A stretch of 64,000 nucleotides of DNA from Kiloniellaceae bacterium. Lineage in GTDB: Bacteria > Pseudomonadota > Alphaproteobacteria > Kiloniellales > Kiloniellaceae. Shown one piece after another: positions 1 through 8,155 of the stretch; positions within the stretch are counted from its first letter, which is position 1, and each line of letters begins with the position of its first letter. Where the stretch lies: assembly GCA_021776195.1 (NCBI GenBank), contig JAJFGK010000077.1, forward strand, positions 1 through 64,000, read 5' to 3'. Made by a program: the position numbers and the translations under genes. The notes under the pieces are model-generated. The model worked only from the letters and a program-made list of their open reading frames with translations, was not told the DNA's origin and ran no database searches.

Positions 1-112
1 GACCGCGGATCGCGCACCCGCCCACGGACTCGGACTAACCCAGAACAGCCCATTGGCGCCAAGGCCCGTCGCCGACCGCGCTTCGCGCCCGCGTGCGCGG
101 CGCCGTGAGAAC

Positions 113-1444
113 CTACAGCGGGTCCCGGGGCGTCAGGTCGGTGCCGTCGAAGAAGCGGCCATAGCGGAAGGGCGTCAGATCGCAGGTCGGCTTGCCGTCG
201 AGGATCAGCTCGGCCATCAGCTCGCCGACACCGGGGCCGATGCCGAAACCGTGGCCAGACAGGCCGGTGGCGATGTAGTAGCCCTGGAGCGTCTCGACCT
301 GGCCAAGCACTGGGATGGCATCGGGGGTGACGTCGATCAGGCCGCCCCAGCGCTGGACGAACTGGGCCCCGGCCAGGGCCGGGAAGCGCTGTCTGGCACT
401 CTCCAGGGCCCGGTCCAGGAGCGCGGCGTTGGGCGCCGGGTCGAGCACCCGGGCCGCCTCGAAGGGGCTCTCTTGGTCGAGCCGCCAGCGCCGTGGCGTG
501 CTCAACTCGGTCCAGAAGCGCTCGCCGAGGTGCCAGTTGAGCGCGCCGGCGTTCATCCTGGCGCTGCCCCGGAAGGGCCAGAGAAAGCGGAAGGCATCGG
601 GCACCAGGTCGAAGTCGATGGCCTCGCCGTGGGCGATATTGTAGCCGCCGTCCTGACGCCGCCGCAGGGCGAACTCGCTCGACCAGAGCGCGCTTTCGGC
701 AAAGGCCGGCAGCGGCCCGGTGCGCCCCACCGAGCCGCGGATTTTGAGCTGCGGCAGGCGCAAGCCGGCGTTGGCATTGAACAGCGACGACCAGGCACCC
801 GCCGCGCAGACCACCTGCCCGGTCTTGATGGCGCCGCGTTCGGTGACCACGCCGAGAACCCTGCCGCCGCCGCTTTCGATGCCGCGCACGGCGCAGCCCG
901 TGAGAACCGTGCCGCCGCGCCGCTCGAAGGCCTCGGCGATGGCCGGCACCGCCTTGAAGGGTTCGGCCCGTCCGTCGCTCGGGGTTGCGAGCGCGGCCTT
1001 CCAGGGGTGCTCGTTCAGTCCCAGGTGATTGCCGACCTCGCTGGCCGAGAGAACCCGCGAGTCGATGCCGTGCTCGCGCGCGGTGGACAGCCAGTCGTCG
1101 TAGCCGGCCATAGCCTCGTCGCTGTCGGCGAGATAGAGCACGCCGGCCTCGGACCAGCCGAGATCGGCCTCCACCTCGGCCTCCAGGCCGCGCCAGAGCG
1201 CCAGGCTCTTCATGATCGCCGGCACCTCGCGCGGGTCGCGGCCCTGCTGGCGCACGAAGCCCCAGTTGCGCGACGACTGCTCGCCGGCGATACGCCCCTT
1301 CTCGCAGAGCGCGACGGAAAGGCCGGCCCCGGCGAGGTAAAAGGCCGTGCAGGTCCCGGCAATGCCGCCGCCGATCACCACCGCATCGGCCTGTGCCGGC
1401 GGCGGGGCCGCCTCCCAGCGGGCATGGGACACCCCAAAACTCAT
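113..1444 (-). CDS. FAD-dependent oxidoreductase (DAO/DadA-like)
   Basis: 443 aa. Residues 21-30 carry the Rossmann dinucleotide motif (VVIGGGIAG) followed by an acidic residue at the end of the second strand (EKG, 48-50). The C-terminal ATGLSGHGFGIGPG segment is typical of DAO-type flavin oxidases, where it closes over the FAD. Family members oxidise amino acids or N-methylated or cyclic amines, giving an imine and H2O2 or reduced electron carrier; the substrate cannot be read from sequence. The start has a purine-rich ribosome site (AAGGGGGG) about 5 bases upstream. It is divergent from the mlrC-like gene, with 151 bp between starts, so the two may share regulation. No signal peptide, so probably cytoplasmic. 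Confidence 0.87.
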   Translation of the reverse strand: MSFGVSHARWEAAPPPAQADAVVIGGGIAGTCTAFYLAGAGLSVALCEKGRIAGEQSSRNWGFVRQQGRDPREVPAIMKSLALWRGLEAEVEADLGWSEAGVLYLADSDEAMAGYDDWLSTAREHGIDSRVLSASEVGNHLGLNEHPWKAALATPSDGRAEPFKAVPAIAEAFERRGGTVLTGCAVRGIESGGGRVLGVVTERGAIKTGQVVCAAGAWSSLFNANAGLRLPQLKIRGSVGRTGPLPAFAESALWSSEFALRRRQDGGYNIAHGEAIDFDLVPDAFRFLWPFRGSARMNAGALNWHLGERFWTELSTPRRWRLDQESPFEAARVLDPAPNAALLDRALESARQRFPALAGAQFVQRWGGLIDVTPDAIPVLGQVETLQGYYIATGLSGHGFGIGPGVGELMAELILDGKPTCDLTPFRYGRFFDGTDLTPRDPL

Positions 1445-1595
1445 GCCTGCCCCCCTTTCGCTGTTTTTTTTCTACAGTGCCACGGCGCAGTGGTCAGAAT
1501 CGTCGATCCATGGGACATTGCGCCAGTCCTAAGGCCGAAACGGTCCCGAGGCTCTAAGCCCAAGGCAAGCCTATCCGCGCAAGAGGGGAAGCGCC

Positions 1596-3089
1596 ATGAG
1601 TTACCGCATCCTGATCGCCGAGTTCGCCCACGAGACCAACCGCTTCAGCCAGCGGCCGACCCGGTTGCAGTCCTTCCGCGAGCGCTGCTTGTTGGTCGGC
1701 GGGCGCGTGCCCGAGGTCCTGAAGGACACCAACACCGAGATCGCCGGCTTTATCGACGCCGCCGACCAGGAGGGCTGGGAGATCGTACTGCCGATCGCGG
1801 CATCCGCCGGCCCCAGCGGCCTGGTCTCTATCGAGGCCGAGGCCATGGTCACGGACGCCATTCTGACCAGCCTGAGCAATGACGGCCCCTTCGACGGCCT
1901 GCTGCTCGCCCTGCACGGCGCCATGGTGACCGAAACCGCCGACGACGGCGAAGGCGCGCTGCTCGCCAAGCTGCGCGAGAAGGTCGGACCCAAGATACCT
2001 ATCATTGTCACCCTCGACCTGCATGCCAATGTCACCGACGACATGGCGGCCCTGGCCAGCGCGCTGATCTCCTACCGCACCTACCCCCACGTCGACCTGC
2101 GCGAGCGCGGCCAGGAGGCCGGCGTGATGATGGCGCAGACCCTGGCCGGCGAGGTCAGGCCGGTGACCGCGGTCGCCCGTCTGCCCATGCTGAAGGGGTG
2201 CGACGACGGACGCACCACTGGTGGCGGGCCGATGCCCGATCTGCTGGCCGAGGCGCGCCGCATCGAGCGCGAAGAGCCCGGTGTCCTGAGCGTCTCGATC
2301 AACTCCGGCTTTGCCGATGCCGACATTCACGATGCCGGGCCCAGCGTGACGGTGACCGGCGACGGCGACTCGCCGCGCTGGGGCGAACTGGCCGCCGGTC
2401 TGATGGCCGAGATCTGGCGCCGGCGCGACGAGGAATCGGTGGTCATCGTGAGCCCCGAGGAAGCGGTCGAAAATGCCAAGGCCCTGGGTCCCGGCACGCC
2501 GGCGGTGGTGATCGCCGACTATGCCGACAACCCGGGCGCCGGCGCCTATGGCGATGCCACGCGGCTCTTGGGCCTGATGCTGGAAGCCGGCCTGGAGAAC
2601 GCCGCCTTCGGTGGGCTCTACGATCCCGAGGCCGCGAAAGAGCTGGCCGAGGCCGGGGTTGGCGCCGAGTTGACCCTGGCTCTCGGCGGCAAGACCGACC
2701 CGCGCCTCGGCGGCGGCCCGCTGACCCTGACCGGCAAGGTGAACTCCATCACGAACGGGCGCTTTACCTACGAGGGGCCAATGTTTACCGGAACCTCGGG
2801 CAACATCGGCAAGTCGGTGGCCTTCCAGGTCGGCGGGATCGAAATTCTGGTGATCTCGAACAACGCCCAGATGCTGGATCGCGGCCTCTTCCGCGTTGCC
2901 GAGATCGTACCGGAGACCAAGGCCTTTCTCGGGGTCAAGTCGATGCAGCACTTCCTTGGTGCCTTCGGGCCGATCGCGCGCGAGGTCATCGTCTGCGACA
3001 GCGGCGCGCTCTGCTCGGCGGACCTCACGACCAGGCCCTTCCAGCACCTGCGCCGGCCGATCTATCCCCTCGACCCGGTGGAGGTCTAG
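1596..3089 (+). CDS. M81 family metallopeptidase (MlrC-like)
   Basis: 497 aa, the normal length for MlrC. The family is named for the Sphingomonas microcystinase C, which cleaves linearised microcystin; most members in non-degraders act on unknown small peptides or amides. Family signatures are present: EFAHETNRF (9-17), TLDLHANVTDD (139-149) and YRTYPHVD (160-167). Their His, Asp and Glu residues fit the proposed Zn site. There is no signal peptide. An mlrA gene is not present here, so a microcystin role is not implied. It is divergent from the FAD oxidoreductase, and its stop codon overlaps the first bases of the inverted repeat at 3089-3260. Confidence 0.9.
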   Translation: MSYRILIAEFAHETNRFSQRPTRLQSFRERCLLVGGRVPEVLKDTNTEIAGFIDAADQEGWEIVLPIAASAGPSGLVSIEAEAMVTDAILTSLSNDGPFDGLLLALHGAMVTETADDGEGALLAKLREKVGPKIPIIVTLDLHANVTDDMAALASALISYRTYPHVDLRERGQEAGVMMAQTLAGEVRPVTAVARLPMLKGCDDGRTTGGGPMPDLLAEARRIEREEPGVLSVSINSGFADADIHDAGPSVTVTGDGDSPRWGELAAGLMAEIWRRRDEESVVIVSPEEAVENAKALGPGTPAVVIADYADNPGAGAYGDATRLLGLMLEAGLENAAFGGLYDPEAAKELAEAGVGAELTLALGGKTDPRLGGGPLTLTGKVNSITNGRFTYEGPMFTGTSGNIGKSVAFQVGGIEILVISNNAQMLDRGLFRVAEIVPETKAFLGVKSMQHFLGAFGPIAREVIVCDSGALCSADLTTRPFQHLRRPIYPLDPVEV

Positions 3090-3260
3090 AGCCCTTCTTT
3101 GTTACATGGAAACATTTGATGGGTCATAGGCGATCATTCGGGAAGGCGCGCTGTGCGGCGCGATGCTAAAAGCTTCGGGCAAACAGCGGAACGCACCCCC
3201 AGTGGGAGAGGGGGACCGTCTATGACCCATCAAATGTTTCCATGTAACAAAGAAGTGCTC
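3089..3260. repeat. 41-bp near-perfect inverted repeat flanking a 90-bp core
   Basis: Left arm 3089-3129 and right arm 3220-3260 are reverse complements at 40 of 41 positions (c versus a at the fifth base of the left arm). The core at 3130-3219 has no ORF. The element lies exactly between two convergent genes and both stop codons touch its ends. The arms are AT-richer (TTGTTACATGGAAACATTTG) than the surroundings. It could be a MITE-like insertion or an unusually long bidirectional transcription-stop hairpin. No transposase is nearby. Confidence 0.85.
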
Positions 3261-3892
3261 TAACCGGCCAAACCCGGCGGCAGGGCGCCACCGCTCAGGG
3301 CGTGCTCCAGCAGCACCAGACGGTCGTTGCCCCAGAAGAGCCGTCCCTCGAAAAGGAAGGTCGGCACGCCAAAGACGCCTATCCGCGTCGCTTCCTCCAG
3401 CACCGCCATCTCGCGGGCCGCGACGGCGGGGTCGTCGAAGGCGGCCCGAAAGGCCGCGCCATCGAGCCCCAGTTCACCAGCCAGTTCGGCCAGAACCGCC
3501 TCGTCGATCGCCCGGCTCTCGACGAAGATCGCCTGGGACAGCCGCCGGGCGAAGGGTACGAGCTGCCCCTGGGCCTCGGCGGCATAACAGGACCGCACAA
3601 TGAATGGCGGGTCCTTGCGAAAGTTGACCGGCTCGACATAGGGCACGCCGTAATAGTTCGCCCAGCAGGTGGCGTCATATTCGCGGTAGGGCCAGTCGTA
3701 CTGGCCCGAGGGCGGCACCTCCCGGTTAAAGGGCGACGGCCCGCGGGCCTCGACAACCGCCCCGTTGCGAACCGGCAGCCAGCGAAAGCGGCAGCCGTGG
3801 CGCGCTTCGATCGCCGCCACCTGGGTCGAGGCCAGATAGGAGTAGCGGCTGGGACAGGAAAAATAAAAGTCGACCGTTTTGGCGTCTGACAT
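3260..3892 (-). CDS. 2-hydroxychromene-2-carboxylate isomerase family / DsbA-like (kappa GST) protein
   Basis: 210 aa. The N-terminus TVDFYFSCPSRYSYLAS (6-22) matches the HCCA isomerase/kappa-GST thioredoxin-fold start, where a Ser near residue 12-15 binds glutathione. GVFGVPTFLFEG near 173-184 contains the cis-Pro (VP) of the thioredoxin fold, and the C-terminus FWGNDRL is a family hallmark. In naphthalene pathways the enzyme isomerises 2-hydroxychromene-2-carboxylate with glutathione; here no aromatic pathway is nearby, so only the family is called. It is followed upstream (29 bp away) by a GST gene on the same strand, which suggests a shared glutathione-dependent detoxification role. Confidence 0.87.
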   Translation of the reverse strand: MSDAKTVDFYFSCPSRYSYLASTQVAAIEARHGCRFRWLPVRNGAVVEARGPSPFNREVPPSGQYDWPYREYDATCWANYYGVPYVEPVNFRKDPPFIVRSCYAAEAQGQLVPFARRLSQAIFVESRAIDEAVLAELAGELGLDGAAFRAAFDDPAVAAREMAVLEEATRIGVFGVPTFLFEGRLFWGNDRLVLLEHALSGGALPPGLAG

Positions 3893-3920
3893 GCTCTCTC
3901 GTTTCCTGTTGGGCGGCGGA

Positions 3921-4562
3921 TCAGCCTTCGGTCACCCGCAGGTCCTCGTAGGACACCATGACGTGCGTTCGGTAGGCCTCGCGCTCTTGCAGCCGGGCGT
4001 ACCAGGCCTCCACGTTGGGCAACTCGGGACGCTCGATCTCCAAGGTGAAGTATCGATAGAGCGTGGCGCCGACCGGGATTTCACCCATGGTGAAGGTCTC
4101 GCCGGCGAGATATTCACGCCCTTCGAGCTGCTCGTCGATCAGCTCGAAGAGCCAGCCGCTGTGCTTGACGGCCAACTCGATGGCCGCCTTGTCGCGCTGC
4201 GACGGCGCGGTGCGCACCAGGCCCCAGAAGGCGGTGCCGAAGGCCGGATAGAGGGTCGAGACCTGCCATTCCATCCACTGATCGGCGCGGGCGCGGGCCG
4301 CCGGGTCATTCGGCCAAAGCCCGCCCGCGCCATAGCGTCCGGCGAGATAGCGCACGATGGCGTTGGATTCCCACACCACCGTGCCGTCGTCGTCGAGAGT
4401 CGGGATCTTGCCGTTGGGATTGCGCGCCAGATAGGCCTCGTCATCGAGGCCGCCGAAGACCCCTCCGGCATCGATCCGCTGGTGCGCCAGGCCCAGTTCG
4501 CCAATGGCCCACATGGCCTTTTGCACGTTGATCGAGTTGGTGCGGCCCCAGATCTTCAGCAT
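3921..4562 (-). CDS. glutathione S-transferase
   Basis: 213 aa from the ATG at 4562. I prefer this start to the upstream one at 4589 because AGGAG lies 9 bases before it and the product then begins MLKIWGR, directly with the first beta strand of the thioredoxin domain. RNPNGKIPTL (47-56) holds the cis-Pro and VVWESNAIVRYL (62-73) the Glu-Ser pair that binds the gamma-glutamyl group. The helical C-terminal domain follows. It conjugates or transfers glutathione to electrophiles; the substrate is unknown. It sits just upstream of the kappa-GST-like gene on the same strand. Confidence 0.9.
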   Translation of the reverse strand: MLKIWGRTNSINVQKAMWAIGELGLAHQRIDAGGVFGGLDDEAYLARNPNGKIPTLDDDGTVVWESNAIVRYLAGRYGAGGLWPNDPAARARADQWMEWQVSTLYPAFGTAFWGLVRTAPSQRDKAAIELAVKHSGWLFELIDEQLEGREYLAGETFTMGEIPVGATLYRYFTLEIERPELPNVEAWYARLQEREAYRTHVMVSYEDLRVTEG

Positions 4563-4808
4563 CCGCGCGATCTCCTTCTTACGGCACAAAGCGATTGCGT
4601 CACAAAACGAGCGGCCATCCTATCAAGATGGCGCGGCTGGGAAACTGTGATCTGCTTCACGCTGGCTTCTAGGTAGTTTCCCCAAGTCTCTAAGCAGCAC
4701 GGCGGGGGCCGCCGATGTCTCCCCCCACGGCCTCTCCCCCCAGGCTCCCGCCGTGCACCCCATGCCCGTCGCCGAAAAGGCCGCGGATCAACAAAGGGAT
4801 GACGCCTT

Positions 4809-6527
4809 ATGACCACCCCGCTTCGATCATTCTTTGGCGCGGCCCTCTGCGCCCTTCTCCTGTCCTCCGCCGTCGGTATCTTCTCCGGCGCGACCGCCCA
4901 TGAGCCGGCGACCGGGGTCGAGACGGACAGCGATGGCCAACTGTCGGCCAGCGCGCTCCCACGGCTGTGGAAGACCCTCGGCAACCGGAGCTTTCCCATC
5001 ACCACGGCAGATCCCCTGGCCCAGTCCTACTTCGATCAAGGCCTTCGTTTGGCCTACGCGTTCAATCACGCCGAAGCGCTGGTGTCCTTTCGCGCCGCCC
5101 AGCAGGTGGATCCGGCCTGCGCGCTCTGCTTCTGGGGCGAGGCCCTGGTTCTTGGCCCCAACATCAACGCGCCCATGCCGGCGGAGGCCGCCGCGGTTGC
5201 CTGGCGGGCCCTGGAGCAAGCCACGGCACTGGCGCCTCGGACCGGCCCGAAGGAGCAGGCGCTGATCGCCGCCCTGACCGAGCGGTACAGCCCCGATCCG
5301 ACCGTCGCCCGCGGTCCCCTCGATCAAGCCTACGCCACGGCCATGTCGGTCTTGGCGGCCAGCTTTCCCCAAGACGACGATATTGCCGTCCTCGCCGCCG
5401 AGGCGATGATGACCGCCTCGCCTTGGGATTACTGGGAGGCGGACGGCGCCACGCCCAAGGGCTGGACGGCCGAGACCCTGACCCTTTTGGAAACCGTTCT
5501 GGACCGAAATCCCGACCATGCGGCGGCCATCCACCTCTACATCCATACGGTCGAGGCCTCGACCCGACCGGAGCGGGCCGAGGTCTACGCCGACCGTCTG
5601 GCCGACCTGATGCCGGGCGCCGGACACCTGGTCCACATGCCCGCGCACATCTTTGCCAGGGTCGGCCGCTACCGCGATTCGATCCTGACCAACCAGGCCG
5701 CGGTCGTTGCCGACGAAGCCTACTTCGCGGCCGCAAGGGCCGCCGGCATCGAGGTCGCCGGGCTCTATCCCGGTGGCTACTACCCACACAACATTCACTT
5801 CATTCTGACCTCGGCGCAGATGGCCGGGGCCGACCGGGCCGCCCTGGGTGCCGCCGACAAGCTTGCGGAGGTGATCGACCCCGCGGTCGCCCGCGAGTTG
5901 GCCTGGGTCCAGTTGATCATGGCGGCGCCGGCTTTCGCCCATGCTCAGTTCTCCGACGACGCCACGATCCTGGCCCTGCCAGCGCCGGCCGAGGATTTCC
6001 CCTTCGTCAAAGCCCTATGGCACTACGCCCGCAGCCTCGCCTGGTCCCGGCAAGGCGAGACCGGCAAGGCCAACGACGAGATAGATGCCCTGGCCAACAT
6101 CGGCGGCACCCATGACTTCCAGGACCTGGAAGCAGGCGGCGTACCGGCCAACGACATCTTGCAACTGGCCTACCATGTCATGCTGGCGCGGGTCTTCCAG
6201 AGCCAAGGCCTGACCGAAGAGGCCGCGGAGCAGTTCCGCGCCGCGATGGTGGTACAGGATCAACTGCCCTACATGGAGCCGGCCTTTTGGTACTATCCGG
6301 TGGCGCAGTCCCTGGGCGCCGTGCTGTTGCAAGGTGGAAAGCCCGAGGAAGCCGCGGCCCTGTTTCGGGAACTGGTCGAGGAGGATCCCGGCAACGCCTG
6401 GGCCCACTACGGCCTGCTCGAAGCCCAGCGTGCGCTGGGCGACAACGAGGGCGCCGAGGCAACCCGGCGGCGGCTCGGCCACAGTTGGCTCGGCGCCACC
6501 GAGCACCGCACGCTGGACCGTCTCTAG
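4809..6527 (+). CDS. exported tetratricopeptide-repeat protein
   Basis: 572 aa with a classical signal peptide (MTTPLRSFFGAALCALLLSS then a likely AxA cleavage around residue 30), so probably periplasmic. Several TPR-like helical pairs are visible, for example at 74-108 (AYAFNHAEALVSFRAAQQVDP) and near the C-terminus (GGKPEEAAALFRELVEEDPG). A CALC pair (C104, C107) sits in the first TPR within a DPACALCFWGEALVLGPN context, which might form a disulfide or bind metal or heme. No catalytic domain is recognisable. It probably acts as a scaffold; the partner is unknown. Confidence 0.85.
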   Translation: MTTPLRSFFGAALCALLLSSAVGIFSGATAHEPATGVETDSDGQLSASALPRLWKTLGNRSFPITTADPLAQSYFDQGLRLAYAFNHAEALVSFRAAQQVDPACALCFWGEALVLGPNINAPMPAEAAAVAWRALEQATALAPRTGPKEQALIAALTERYSPDPTVARGPLDQAYATAMSVLAASFPQDDDIAVLAAEAMMTASPWDYWEADGATPKGWTAETLTLLETVLDRNPDHAAAIHLYIHTVEASTRPERAEVYADRLADLMPGAGHLVHMPAHIFARVGRYRDSILTNQAAVVADEAYFAAARAAGIEVAGLYPGGYYPHNIHFILTSAQMAGADRAALGAADKLAEVIDPAVARELAWVQLIMAAPAFAHAQFSDDATILALPAPAEDFPFVKALWHYARSLAWSRQGETGKANDEIDALANIGGTHDFQDLEAGGVPANDILQLAYHVMLARVFQSQGLTEEAAEQFRAAMVVQDQLPYMEPAFWYYPVAQSLGAVLLQGGKPEEAAALFRELVEEDPGNAWAHYGLLEAQRALGDNEGAEATRRRLGHSWLGATEHRTLDRL

Positions 6528-6586
6528 GAGCCCCTCCGAGCCGCGGTCCTTCAACCCCCAACTGGCCCCCGGTTGCCAAAGACACA

Positions 6587-6754
6587 ATGGAGAAACCGGG
6601 CCATAAGGCCGCGCTGCGCGCTTACCTGGAGAGCCCGGAGACCCTGGCGCCCCTGTCCTTCATCCGCTGGGACGATTGGGACGAGGCAGGCCGCCCGAAG
6701 CCCGACGCGCCCAGCCACTCACCCTTCATCCAGCACCTTGATAAGGAAACCTAG
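6587..6754 (+). CDS. small hypothetical protein (55 aa)
   Basis: ATG at 6587 opens a 55-residue frame (MEKPGHKAALRAYLESPETL...). It starts 59 bp after the TPR gene on the same strand, and its last 4 bases overlap the end of the convergent C45-like gene. The composition is protein-like (amphipathic first helix, then a WDDWDE stretch) rather than the Arg/Ala/Pro-rich translations typical of out-of-frame reads in this genome. There is no clear ribosome-binding site, so it is a weak call. No family recognised. Confidence 0.35.
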   Translation: MEKPGHKAALRAYLESPETLAPLSFIRWDDWDEAGRPKPDAPSHSPFIQHLDKET

Positions 6755-7704
6755 GCGGCCAGTTCCAGTCCGACGCGTCGCTCGCCGGCGTCGAAGGCGA
6801 AGAAAGACTGATGCCAGCTGTCCTGCGGCCAGCGTAGCTCCAGCCGGCCGGCCAGGGGGCGGTAATAGACGCTGTAGAGGGTCGCCCGCTGGGACTGGCC
6901 GCGCCGCCGGGGATCGGCGAAGGCCTCGACCATGGCCTCCAGGTCCGCCGCCTCGACGCCGATGCCGGGTGATCCCTCCGCATCGCCACCAGGGGCAATG
7001 TCGAGGCTGATGCCATGATTGGTGACGAAACGGCTTTTCAGGATCGAGGGCGCCTCGCCGGGCGCGAGATGCACCAGACGGTAGTCGCCGGTGGCATCGA
7101 CCAGCAGCAGGTCCGTCGTCTCGGACAGCGGCAGGCCGTGCAATAGAGGCAGGGCCTCGGCGACCGTGGCACAGCTCTGCAACAGGAAACGCACCACCAG
7201 GGCCGGGTCGAACCCGAGACCGAAGGCGCGCCGCGAGGGATAGAGCGCGGCCACCGCCAGACCGGACAGGGTCATGCCGTCGAGCGCACCCCAGATCGAA
7301 TCGGTCATGGCGATCGCGGTCCGGCCATTCCAGTCAGAGCGCAGCAGGCAACCTTCGCAGTGTGGGGGTTCGAGATCCAACGTGCGAGCCAGCAGCGGCT
7401 CGCGGCCGGCCGCCACGCCGACGCCGCGCCCGTAAGCGCGGGGCGCGAGGCCATAGCCGGTGAGTGCTTGGCGCAGGGCCGCGTCGTCCCCGGCCTGCGC
7501 GGCCAGGGTCTGGTAAATCGGCAGCAGGGGCGGCATCGCCCGGCCCAGGGCATCCTGGGCCAGGGCCTGATCGATCTCATCATGAGGCGAGGCCGCCAAA
7601 CGCTCGCGAAGCCGTGTCGCCGCGGCCTCGAAGGCCCGACCCTCGCCCAGCACCGGATCGCCTTCGGTCCGCGCGGCGATCGTGAATTCTGTCACCTGTT
7701 CCAT
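6751..7704 (-). CDS. C45/choloylglycine-hydrolase-like Ntn-fold protein, nucleophile uncertain
   Basis: 317 aa from ATG 7704; an upstream start at 7764 would add 20 residues. The pattern REPLLARTLDLE (101-112), the strand TAIAMTDSIWGALDGMTLSGLAVA (129-152) and a later KSRFVTNH segment follow the order seen in acyl-CoA:6-APA acyltransferase/C45 linear amide hydrolases. There an N-terminal Cys, freed by autocleavage, attacks an amide. In relatives that Cys lies about ten residues before the LLARxxD strand; here this place reads YGRGVGVAAG with no Cys. Cys116 and Cys119 lie just after it. The enzyme may be inactive or use another residue. The gene is convergent with the small ORF at 6587. Confidence 0.6.
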   Translation of the reverse strand: MEQVTEFTIAARTEGDPVLGEGRAFEAAATRLRERLAASPHDEIDQALAQDALGRAMPPLLPIYQTLAAQAGDDAALRQALTGYGLAPRAYGRGVGVAAGREPLLARTLDLEPPHCEGCLLRSDWNGRTAIAMTDSIWGALDGMTLSGLAVAALYPSRRAFGLGFDPALVVRFLLQSCATVAEALPLLHGLPLSETTDLLLVDATGDYRLVHLAPGEAPSILKSRFVTNHGISLDIAPGGDAEGSPGIGVEAADLEAMVEAFADPRRRGQSQRATLYSVYYRPLAGRLELRWPQDSWHQSFFAFDAGERRVGLELAA

Positions 7705-8155
7705 CGGATCGTACCGTCCCACCGGGGCAGTCGACCCGAAAGGCCAGGCCAATGCAAGACGCATCGAGTGGCGGCTCGGGGTTACCCTGGCCGCATCCTC
7801 CGGCAGCTCGATCGCATGGCCGATTGGTCGTCTATTTAAACCTGTAGATGCAGTAGAGGCAACACTCCAACCTAACTTCTAAGCCGCTTGATCCCGATGC
7901 CCAGCCGGCAACCCTAGTCCCCGCGCTATCGGCCAAGCGGCGGCAAGGTCCACGTCTGCCCCTGACTTGACAAGGTTTTCAGCAGGCTCAAGTAAAAAGA
8001 CCGCGAAATCGCAGTATCCCGATGCCGATTTTCGGCTGTTCGGTGGCCGTGGCAAGCGAGGGCTCCCAGCCGCATCTGAACGCAGCGTGTAAACGAAACG
8101 TCAAGAATATTAGTGCCTACTCATTTCGCTCCGGAGTTGATTTGGAACCCGAAGA
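7705..8155. other. gene-free stretch upstream of the GGDEF-EAL gene
   Basis: No convincing ORF. The region is AT-richer than its neighbours. A possible sigma-70-like promoter for the + strand gene is TTGACA at 7967-7972 with a 17-base spacer and a poor -10 (AAGTAA, 7990-7995). Otherwise I see no repeats or strong hairpins. Confidence 0.4.

Noticed and set aside
1..112. Window edge before the FAD oxidoreductase
   Set aside because: No supported feature; only the left edge of the window.
53..1882. A 609-codon open frame on the + strand across the FAD oxidoreductase
   Set aside because: Antiparallel shadow of the real minus-strand gene, common at high GC; composition rich in Arg/Gly/His without motifs.
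1554..3047. 497-codon open frame on the minus strand opposite mlrC
   Set aside because: The + strand frame has clear M81 motifs; the opposite frame has none and poor codon usage.
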